Source of the DNA: 2-01-FULL-49-17 sp035549275
GTDB taxonomy: Bacteria; Patescibacteriota; Minisyncoccia; 2-02-FULL-40-12; GWA2-44-9
NCBI GenBank assembly: GCA_035549275.1
Contig: DASZRH010000032.1
Span: 1-11,454, forward strand
Direction: 5' to 3'
Length of the DNA: 11,454 bases
A program made the position numbers and the translations under genes. The notes beneath the pieces are model-generated. The model saw only the letters and a program-made list of their open reading frames with translations, made no database searches and had not been told where the DNA came from. Below, piece by piece: positions 1 through 5,052 of the stretch; the stretch's first letter is position 1; every line of letters starts with the position of its first letter.

Positions 1-237
1 GGCCGCTTCGCGGCCGGCGATTACACCGAATTTCAAAAGGTTATTTCTTTTTTTGAAACGGTGCTGGGTATTATTCCTTCCGTTTCCTTGGATATCCCGG
101 GCGGAGAAAAAATCGACACTCTGCGAGCAGAGAACCGCTATGAGGGCTCCGACAAAGCCCGCCAGGAATACCAGGCCCAAGGGTATATCGTCGAGAACAC
201 CAAGCACGGCACGCTGGTCATGAAATCAGAACGTTAA
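1..237 (+). CDS. 3' end of an unrecognised protein gene (partial)
   Basis: Frame 1 is open from the window edge to a TAA at 235-237, giving the last 78 residues of a protein whose start lies outside the window. The fragment is soluble-looking, mixed charged and hydrophobic, ending in GTLVMKSER. It has a hydrophobic patch around FFETVLGIIP and a charged helix-like stretch (DKARQEYQAQ). I do not recognise a family and assign no function. Support for it being coding comes from the uninterrupted frame, codon choice like that of the neighbouring genes, and a strong intrinsic terminator 25 bp after the stop. The antisense ORF overlapping the dnaB start was ignored as a shadow. Confidence 0.6.
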   Translation, partial: GRFAAGDYTEFQKVISFFETVLGIIPSVSLDIPGGEKIDTLRAENRYEGSDKARQEYQAQGYIVENTKHGTLVMKSER

Positions 238-262
238 TCTTTCCATCCACACCTTGTCCCCC

Positions 263-286
263 GGCGCGCTTGCGCGCGCCGTTTTT
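263..286 (+). terminator. Intrinsic terminator after the partial upstream gene
   Basis: A perfect 7-bp GC-only stem (GGCGCGC / GCGCGCC) with a TTGC loop is followed by GTTTTTATTT. It lies between the upstream stop codon and dnaB, so it separates the two transcription units. Confidence 0.8.
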
Positions 287-298
287 ATTTCCGATAAT
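270..298 (+). promoter_or_regulatory. Possible dnaB promoter, overlapping the terminator
   Basis: A good -10 hexamer GATAAT (293-298) sits 17 bp after a poor -35 TTGCGC (270-275), which is itself part of the terminator stem. Transcription would start around 305, giving a leader of only a few bases before the ATG at 309. No clear Shine-Dalgarno sequence is visible, which would fit a very short leader. The -35 is weak, so this is tentative. Confidence 0.35.
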
Positions 299-308
299 TC
301 GGTGAACG

Positions 309-1706
309 ATGAACCAAATCACTCCCGACAAATTACCGCCCCAAAACCTCGACGCCGAAAAGTCCCTGCTCGGCGCGCTTTTAATTGACAAAGAAGCGAT
401 CAATAAGATCGCTGATATCACCCGGCCAGAAGATTTTTATCAGTATAGCCATCAGCTTATCTACAAAGCCATCAGCGCCCTTTTCGAAAAGCGTGAGCCG
501 ATTGATTTATTAAGCTTATCCAACAAGCTCTCGGAAATGGGTGCCCTTGAACAGGTAGGCGGCATGGCGTATTTGACTTCGCTGGCCACCGGCGTTCCCA
601 CTTCGGCCCATATCGCCTCGTATGCGAAGATCGTCCAGCGCAAAAAAATGCTCCGCGACCTCATTGACGCCGCCCACCACATTATCGGCCTGGGCTATCG
701 CGAAGAAGACGACGTTGAAAACCTCTTGGACGAAGCCGAGAAAAAACTATTCGCCGTATCTCAAAAATCCCTGACTAAAAACTTTCTGGACGTTGGCAGC
801 ACGCTCGACGAAGCCATCGTCCGCATTACCAGCCAGCAGGACGGTTCACTCCGCGGCCACAAAACAGGCTACTTGGACTTGGACAATACGCTCGGCGGCC
901 TCCAGCGCTCCGACCTGATTATTCTTGCCGCCCGCCCATCAGTCGGTAAAACAGCCTTCGCCGTTAACCTTGCCTACAATGTCGCCAAACTCGGCGTCCC
1001 GGTCGGCATTTTCAGCATGGAAATGTCCATCGACCAAGTCGCCGATCGTTTTATTGCCTTGGCCTCAGGGGTTTCTCTCTGGGACCTTCGCACCGGTCGG
1101 CTGTCCCACGACGGCGATGATCTCTTGCGCGTTACCATGGCCTGTGATGAACTCAAGCAGCTGCCCTTGTACATTGACGACTCGCCGGCGCCCAATATCC
1201 TCCAAATGCGGGCCATGGCCCGCCGCCTGCAGGCTGAACACGGCCTTGGTCTCTTGGTCGTAGACTACCTCCAGCTCATGAGCGCCCGCAAGAACTACGA
1301 CAGCATGGTCAATCAAGTTACCGAAATTTCCCGCGGGCTGAAGGGGTTGGCCAAGGAATTAAATATTCCCATTATCGCCTTGTCCCAGCTCTCCCGCGCC
1401 ATCGAAGAACGCGGCGGCAAACCGAAACTTTCTGACCTGCGCGATTCGGGCTCGATCGAGCAAGACGCCGACTTGGTCATGTTTATCCATCGTGAAGACA
1501 AAATGAAAAGCCGAGACCAGCTCGACCCGGATAAAGAAAACAAAGCCGACCTCATCATCGCCAAGCATCGCAACGGGCCGACCGGCGAAATCAAATTCCG
1601 TATTGATCCAACCAGTTTGCGATTTCACGTGGATACCGGAGACGGGTATACTGATGAATATCTGGCGGGCGGCCAACATACCCACGAGATAGAATTCACA
1701 CCGTAA
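309..1706 (+). CDS. dnaB: Replicative DNA helicase DnaB
   Basis: This is the hexameric 5'-3' helicase that unwinds DNA at the replication fork and docks primase. The 465-residue length matches the family (about 450-470). The N-terminal helical domain (about 10-110) starts with the typical PQNLDAEKSLLGALL segment. The linker runs to about 175, and a RecA-like ATPase core fills the rest. Visible motifs are Walker A ARPSVGKT at 208-215 (most homologues have Met where Val212 stands), Walker B VVDYLQLM with Asp319, a SQLSRAIEER segment, and KHRNGPTG at 419-426 carrying the arginine-finger region. No intein or frameshift is present. It is the first gene of a two-gene unit: the recR ATG lies one base beyond the dnaB stop. 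Confidence 0.97.
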   Translation: MNQITPDKLPPQNLDAEKSLLGALLIDKEAINKIADITRPEDFYQYSHQLIYKAISALFEKREPIDLLSLSNKLSEMGALEQVGGMAYLTSLATGVPTSAHIASYAKIVQRKKMLRDLIDAAHHIIGLGYREEDDVENLLDEAEKKLFAVSQKSLTKNFLDVGSTLDEAIVRITSQQDGSLRGHKTGYLDLDNTLGGLQRSDLIILAARPSVGKTAFAVNLAYNVAKLGVPVGIFSMEMSIDQVADRFIALASGVSLWDLRTGRLSHDGDDLLRVTMACDELKQLPLYIDDSPAPNILQMRAMARRLQAEHGLGLLVVDYLQLMSARKNYDSMVNQVTEISRGLKGLAKELNIPIIALSQLSRAIEERGGKPKLSDLRDSGSIEQDADLVMFIHREDKMKSRDQLDPDKENKADLIIAKHRNGPTGEIKFRIDPTSLRFHVDTGDGYTDEYLAGGQHTHEIEFTP

Positions 1707-1707
1707 T

Positions 1708-2307
1708 ATGAACCCTCGATTTAAGGAAATAACCAAACTGATTCAAAAATTTCCCGGCGTCGGGCCGCGCCAAGCGGCCCGATTTGTCTTGGCTTTGCTC
1801 AACAAACCCGATTCGGAGCTTCAGGAGCTCGGCCAGGCCATTGCCAATCTCAAACAGGAAATCAAATTTTGCTCGCAGTGCTTTAATATCAGCGATAACG
1901 GTCTTTGCACCGTCTGCCGCGACCCAGGCCGCGACCAGGCCAAATTGCTCGTCGTTGAAAAGGTAACTGACCTCGATTCAGTCGAAAAAACCGGCATGTA
2001 CAAGGGGCTGTATCATGTCCTGGGGGGCGCAATAAATCCCTTGGATAACATTTTGCCCCAGCATCTTCGAATCAAAGAATTGGAGCAACGAGTCAGCCAC
2101 CATGAGACCGACCACGGCGCCCTGGAACTGATCTTGGCGACCAATCCCAACGCCGCCGGCGAGACGACCGCCTTGTACCTCAAAGATCAATTCGGCGGAC
2201 GGCCGAATGTGGCGATCACTCGGCTTGGCCGCGGCTTGGCTTCCGGCTCTCATTTGGAATACGCCGACGAAGCCACCTTACGCAATGCCCTGGAATACCG
2301 CAAATAA
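1708..2307 (+). CDS. recR: Recombination mediator protein RecR
   Basis: RecR works with RecO (and RecF) to load RecA on SSB-coated single-stranded DNA in gap repair. At 199 residues it has the usual length. Domains in order: a helix-hairpin-helix around 15-27 (FPGVGPRQAARFV), a four-cysteine zinc site at Cys55, Cys58, Cys67 and Cys70, and a Toprim domain beginning LLVVEKVTDLDSVE at 80-93. A C-terminal LEYADEATL matches the family's LEYxDExTL signature. The start ATG lies one base after the dnaB TAA, so the two are probably co-transcribed and translationally coupled. The stop codon lies inside the shared convergent terminator at 2301-2344. Confidence 0.95.
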   Translation: MNPRFKEITKLIQKFPGVGPRQAARFVLALLNKPDSELQELGQAIANLKQEIKFCSQCFNISDNGLCTVCRDPGRDQAKLLVVEKVTDLDSVEKTGMYKGLYHVLGGAINPLDNILPQHLRIKELEQRVSHHETDHGALELILATNPNAAGETTALYLKDQFGGRPNVAITRLGRGLASGSHLEYADEATLRNALEYRK

Positions 2308-2344
2308 CCAAAATCGCGGCCTAGGCCGCGATTTTGGTTATTTG
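2301..2344. terminator. Bidirectional terminator: 44-bp perfect palindrome between recR and rplU
   Basis: Every base from 2301 to 2344 pairs with its mirror position (22-bp arms, axis between 2322 and 2323). The GC-rich core is flanked by A-rich and T-rich arms, so RNA from either strand gives a hairpin followed by U-rich sequence. The recR TAA (2305-2307) is in one arm and the rplU TAG (2321-2323) sits on the axis. The last residues of bL21 are therefore encoded by the palindrome. Confidence 0.88.
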
Positions 2345-2632
2345 GACTTTGGTATATGGCTGGCGATGACCTTTCTTTTTGCGCTGACGGGTCTTTGATT
2401 TGTAGCGGAAGACCATCTTTTTGTCGCCCTTGGCGGTTTCCAGAATTTTGGCCTCGACGGAAGCGCCTTTAACCATCGGCTTGCCGATCGTCACGTCATC
2501 CCCCTTGGCAATCATAAGCACTTCGGAAAATATTACGGAATCGCCGGCGGCATCGAGCTTTTCAACCGTCAAAACGTCGCCTTCAGCAACTTTGTATTGT
2601 TTTCCCCCAGTTTTAATAACAGCGAATGTCAT
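2321..2632 (-). CDS. rplU: 50S ribosomal protein bL21
   Basis: A 103-residue protein that binds 23S rRNA in the large subunit. The start MTFAVIKTGGKQYKV is the family signature (normally MYAVIKTGGKQYKV). A GDxVxFxEVL-type stretch, the basic YKSKTRQRKKKGHRQ segment and the C-terminal YTKVQITKI are all typical. The length matches bacterial L21. The upstream minus-strand sequence carries a good promoter and AAAGGG at 2643-2648, ten bases before the ATG. It is convergent with recR and has no rpmA (bL27) beside it, although the two genes are neighbours in most bacteria. Confidence 0.96.
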   Translation of the reverse strand: MTFAVIKTGGKQYKVAEGDVLTVEKLDAAGDSVIFSEVLMIAKGDDVTIGKPMVKGASVEAKILETAKGDKKMVFRYKSKTRQRKKKGHRQPYTKVQITKIAA

Positions 2633-2649
2633 AGAAATAAAGCCCTTTC

Positions 2650-2678
2650 ATCATAGCGCACTTTCGCACATTTGTAAA
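2650..2678 (-). promoter_or_regulatory. Sigma-70-type promoter of rplU
   Basis: On the minus strand, -35 TTTACA (2678-2673) and -10 TATGAT (2655-2650) are separated by 17 bp, each matching 5 of 6 consensus positions. A purine-rich AAAGGG follows before the rplU ATG at 2632. The -35 overlaps the U-run of the Nudix terminator, so rplU restarts transcription where the upstream unit ends. Confidence 0.7.
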
Positions 2679-2705
2679 GAAGAACGGCGGCCTTCGGCCG
2701 CCGTT
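2676..2705 (-). terminator. Terminator of the Nudix hydrolase gene
   Basis: A perfect 10-bp stem (2683-2692 with 2696-2705) with a 3-base loop begins one base after the Nudix stop codon (2707-2709). On the minus strand it is followed by a pyrimidine run CTTCTTT, a moderate U-tract. Confidence 0.7.
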
Positions 2706-2706
2706 G

Positions 2707-3246
2707 TCAGAAACTCATTTTTTTCAGGTGTTTTTCGGAATCAAACGGCTCGCGCAAGAATTCTTGCCGCGGGCCGTAGAAGAACTCCGCCCAGATCGTT
2801 TGGCCAGCTAAGATAATTGGCACCCAATGCCGATCGGCGGCCATCATTTCATTCAGCGGCAGTTGGCTGATTGAAAACCAAGTTGGCCGAATCATTTCCG
2901 GCGACGGCTGGATTCTCCCCGCCCAGCGGGAAGCGCGAAAAACGTGGCAGCGGCAGGTGAATTTTTCTCCGGCCGCCGTAATATTGTGAAAATCAATCAG
3001 AGCGACCTTTTGGAGCTTAGTGCGGACAAGCCACAGCCCGCATTCTTCCCTTGTCTCGCGAATCGCCGTTGTCCGGGCGGTCTCACCATCTTCGATGCCG
3101 CCACCAAAACCATTCCAACGGTTGGCGCCGATTTTTTGGGTCTTCCGGGCCAAGAGCACTCGTTCATCGCGGACTGGAAACACGATTACCGCTTGGCGAA
3201 GGATTTTCTCCGGCTCCGGGCAGGTCTGGGTTCTTAAAAATGGCAT
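2707..3246 (-). CDS. Nudix hydrolase, MTH1-like (probable oxidised-purine nucleotide sanitiser)
   Basis: The 179-residue protein has a perfect Nudix box GX5EX7REUXEEXGU: Gly49, Glu55, Arg63, Glu64, Glu67, Glu68, Gly70, Leu71. These bind the metal and cleave nucleoside diphosphate-X bonds. Beyond the box it resembles MTH1 (8-oxo-dGTP/2-OH-dATP pyrophosphatase). WNGFGG at 44-49 precedes the box, EMIRPTWF (117-124) parallels MTH1's EMRPCWF, and an M134..W141xP143 segment aligns with the MTH1 base-recognition loop. In that loop, from memory of MTH1, Trp117 and Asp119 correspond to Met135 and Ala137 here, while Asp120 is kept as Asp138. Substrate range may therefore differ. The start ATG has GGAG four bases upstream. 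It has its own promoter and terminator, so it is probably monocistronic. Confidence 0.85.
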   Translation of the reverse strand: MPFLRTQTCPEPEKILRQAVIVFPVRDERVLLARKTQKIGANRWNGFGGGIEDGETARTTAIRETREECGLWLVRTKLQKVALIDFHNITAAGEKFTCRCHVFRASRWAGRIQPSPEMIRPTWFSISQLPLNEMMAADRHWVPIILAGQTIWAEFFYGPRQEFLREPFDSEKHLKKMSF

Positions 3247-3258
3247 AGAACTCCCGTC

Positions 3259-3286
3259 ATCATACCGCTTCGCCGCAAAAAGTAAA
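3259..3286 (-). promoter_or_regulatory. Promoter of the Nudix gene
   Basis: On the minus strand, -35 TTTACT (3286-3281), a 16-bp spacer and -10 TATGAT (3264-3259), followed by GGGAG at 3255-3251 just before the ATG at 3246. The -10 is identical to that of rplU. Confidence 0.6.
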
Positions 3287-3290
3287 CGCT

Positions 3291-3318
3291 TTGAAAATCC
3301 CCAAAATTGTGTTAGAAT
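3291..3318 (+). promoter_or_regulatory. Promoter of tRNA-Glu
   Basis: -35 TTGAAA (3291-3296) and -10 TAGAAT (3313-3318) with a 16-bp spacer, both 5/6 matches. A start near 3325 would give a short 5' leader ahead of the mature tRNA end at 3332. It stands back to back with the Nudix promoter, with only four bases between the two -35 elements. Confidence 0.65.
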
Positions 3319-3331
3319 TCAGCTGTTTGGT

Positions 3332-3406
3332 GGCCCTGTCGTCTAGCCCGGTCTAGGACATTAGATTCTCATTCTAAGAACACGGGTTCGAATCCCGTCG
3401 GGGCTG
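3332..3406 (+). tRNA. tRNA-Glu, anticodon CUC
   Basis: A full cloverleaf can be drawn. The acceptor pairs 3332-3338 with 3399-3405, the D stem is GTCT/GGAC, and the anticodon stem TTAGA/TCTAA holds loop TTCTCAT with anticodon CTC at 3368-3370. There is a 4-base variable loop and a T arm ACGGG/CCCGT with loop TTCGAAT. CTC reads GAG (Glu), and the D-arm pattern GTCTAG..GGAC is typical of tRNA-Glu. The discriminator is G3406 and the next bases are CGA, so the CCA end is not encoded and must be added. The first acceptor pair would be G1-U72, a wobble rather than the usual G-C. No clear intrinsic terminator follows on this strand. Confidence 0.93.
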
Positions 3407-3430
3407 CGAGGTTAAAAATACTCTTTGTTT

Positions 3431-3730
3431 TTAGAGACTTGCGAATCGTCTTTCTATTTCTTGAGCGACGATAATATCGCGATCGGTTACTTTGCCGCCG
3501 CTGTCGAACCGCTGAAGCTCGAAAAGAATTTTGTTGTAGAAAATATGGATATCGGGATGATGATCCATCTCTTCGAAATAGGGCGCCAATCCCGAGAGAA
3601 ACGTAAAGGCTGCCATAAAATCGGCAAACTGGAACTCTTTCGAGATTTTGTCATCTTTGAATGTCCAGCCGGGCAAATTCTGTAATGCTTCCTCAATTTG
3701 TTGCGGGGTCAGAACTGTTGGTTTGTCCAC
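3431..3730 (-). CDS. Pterin-4a-carbinolamine dehydratase-like protein
   Basis: A 99-residue protein of the usual PCD/PhhB length (about 95-110). The hallmark EEMDHHP (53-59) followed by Tyr65-Asn66-Lys67 and a GG..TDRD segment (78-85) matches the family core, and LPGW at 19-22 matches its N-terminal part. PCD dehydrates 4a-hydroxytetrahydropterin after aromatic amino-acid hydroxylation; related proteins occur in organisms without that pathway, where their role is uncertain. The third catalytic His (His79 in the rat enzyme numbering I recall) is Phe75 here, so activity is doubtful. The start is GTG at 3728-3730; no in-frame ATG or clear ribosome-binding site lies upstream. It is 30 bp downstream of murF and probably the last gene of the dcw unit. 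Confidence 0.85.
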   Translation of the reverse strand: MDKPTVLTPQQIEEALQNLPGWTFKDDKISKEFQFADFMAAFTFLSGLAPYFEEMDHHPDIHIFYNKILFELQRFDSGGKVTDRDIIVAQEIERRFASL

Positions 3731-3760
3731 GATGTATATAACGATTAAGATTTTATTTAA

Positions 3761-5050
3761 TTACTTCTTCAGCCAGCGGGCGGACTGGCGGACAAGGAGC
3801 TGTTTGGCCTGCGCGGGATCGGCAAGAATTGCAGCGACGATCTTTTCAGTGCGAATGCCTTGGGAGGATTTAACCAAAACCACATCGTACTGCTGGATCA
3901 ATGCTGGGATTTTTTCAGCCGCTTCTTCAGAAGTTTCGAAGATAAGAATTTTGGCCGCGTCCATCTGGCTTCGGGCCGCTTCGGCGATGAATGCAGCGCG
4001 CGAACCGACGCAAACAAGCAAATCAATGAATTCAGCGGCCAGAATACCGATCGCGCGATGAGCCTGGATCGTGTGGTCACCCAGCTCCAGCATATCGCCA
4101 AGTACCGCCACCTTACGAATCCCCGGCAGGTCGCGGAGCGTTTCCAGGGCCAACCGCATCGAGGCAGGCGAGGCGTTGTAGGTATCGTCAATGATTGCCG
4201 ATTGCTTCAAACCCGGCAGAATTTTGAGGCGCCCTTTGGGGCCGACATAGTGCGTTAAGGCCTGGCTGATTTGAACAAGATTCAAGCCGAATTTCAATCC
4301 GACCGCCGCCGCCGCAGCGGCGGCGTACCCTTGCGACCGACCCAGCGAACCATTGATATGGATAGGGGCAAAGCTCCCGCCGACATGCAACTTGAATGTT
4401 ACCCCCAACGGCACCCCGTCTTCACTGTTGCGATATTCAAAATCGGAAATCCGAACCGACGCTTCCGGATTAAATCCGTATGTCGTGACCGGTGCGATGC
4501 TCGCCTGCTTCATGTCCAGAACTCGGTCATCGTCGTGATTCAAAATTGCCGCGCCGGTTGCGGCAAGCGCTTTGATCAGCTCAGACTTCTCGGCGGCGAC
4601 GGCTTCAGCATCTTTAAAAAATTCGATATGCACCGGTACATCGCCGACGGTTGTTACCACGCCAATATCCGGCCGATATCGCCGCGCCAACCGCTGAATA
4701 TCGCCGGGATGGTCGGCGCCGTATTCAAGGAGCAGCACTTCGGGATACGTTTGAGCAAACACAAATCGCCGCCAGGCGGTAAACAAAACCTTCAGCCAAA
4801 ATCCGCGTGACGGCCCTTTTTCGTAATATTCGTTCCCCCAATCGCCGAGAATCGTTAGCGGCACGCCTAATTCATTGTTGAGATTGCCCTCGGAAATGCG
4901 AACGCGTTTCTGGGAACCCACGACCGCGCCGATAGCTTCCTTCGTGGATGTTTTCCCCGCATTCCCCGTCACGGCAATAATTGTCGGCTTATACCGCTTC
5001 AGGTACCACCGAGCCAGCATTTGTAACTTCCATTTCAATATATTCTGCAT
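3761..5050 (-). CDS. murF: MurF-type ligase (UDP-MurNAc-tripeptide--D-Ala-D-Ala ligase), N-terminal domain missing
   Basis: MurF adds D-Ala-D-Ala to the UDP-MurNAc tripeptide in the cytoplasm, using ATP. Visible motifs are: P-loop TGNAGKTSTKE (28-38), NLNNELGVPLT (56-66), LLEYGADHPGDI (107-118), EKSELI (154-159), the NHDDDR site (171-176), GRLKILPG (273-280), IDDTYNASPASM (287-298), VLGDMLELG (316-324) and VLVKSSQGIRTEK (391-403). These are MurF rather than MurC/D/E signatures. The protein is 429 residues, but the P-loop sits near residue 30 instead of about 100. The usual N-terminal UDP-binding domain is thus absent, replaced by a short basic-hydrophobic helix. An insertion at about 72-104 is rich in Trp, Phe and Arg. 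The ATG lies two bases after the ftsI stop, with no obvious ribosome-binding site. Confidence 0.88.
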   Translation of the reverse strand: MQNILKWKLQMLARWYLKRYKPTIIAVTGNAGKTSTKEAIGAVVGSQKRVRISEGNLNNELGVPLTILGDWGNEYYEKGPSRGFWLKVLFTAWRRFVFAQTYPEVLLLEYGADHPGDIQRLARRYRPDIGVVTTVGDVPVHIEFFKDAEAVAAEKSELIKALAATGAAILNHDDDRVLDMKQASIAPVTTYGFNPEASVRISDFEYRNSEDGVPLGVTFKLHVGGSFAPIHINGSLGRSQGYAAAAAAAVGLKFGLNLVQISQALTHYVGPKGRLKILPGLKQSAIIDDTYNASPASMRLALETLRDLPGIRKVAVLGDMLELGDHTIQAHRAIGILAAEFIDLLVCVGSRAAFIAEAARSQMDAAKILIFETSEEAAEKIPALIQQYDVVLVKSSQGIRTEKIVAAILADPAQAKQLLVRQSARWLKK

Positions 5051-5052
5051 CG

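Noticed and set aside
925..1263. 112-residue + strand ORF inside dnaB
   Set aside because: A shadow frame of dnaB, whose own frame has all helicase motifs; no start signal or recognisable domain.
1359..1736. 125-residue minus-strand ORF across the dnaB end
   Set aside because: Antisense to conserved DnaB motifs and overlaps the recR start; no independent support.
1760..1782. 9-bp hairpin with 5-base loop followed by TTTGTCTT inside recR
   Set aside because: Same shape as the ftsI hairpins but shorter and with a broken U-run; could be chance in GC-rich codons, so not listed as a feature.
3425..3685. 86-residue + strand ORF opposite the pterin dehydratase-like gene
   Set aside because: The minus-strand product has the PCD signature; this is its complement.
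4304..4325. GC-only inverted repeat in murF
   Set aside because: Arises from a run of alanine codons (GCC/GCG), a simple triplet repeat.
4543..4563. 7-bp hairpin followed by TTTT on the sense strand of murF
   Set aside because: Stem too short to stand above chance.
4271..4810. 179-residue + strand ORF opposite murF
   Set aside because: Covers conserved MurF coding sequence and lacks recognisable motifs; composition-driven.
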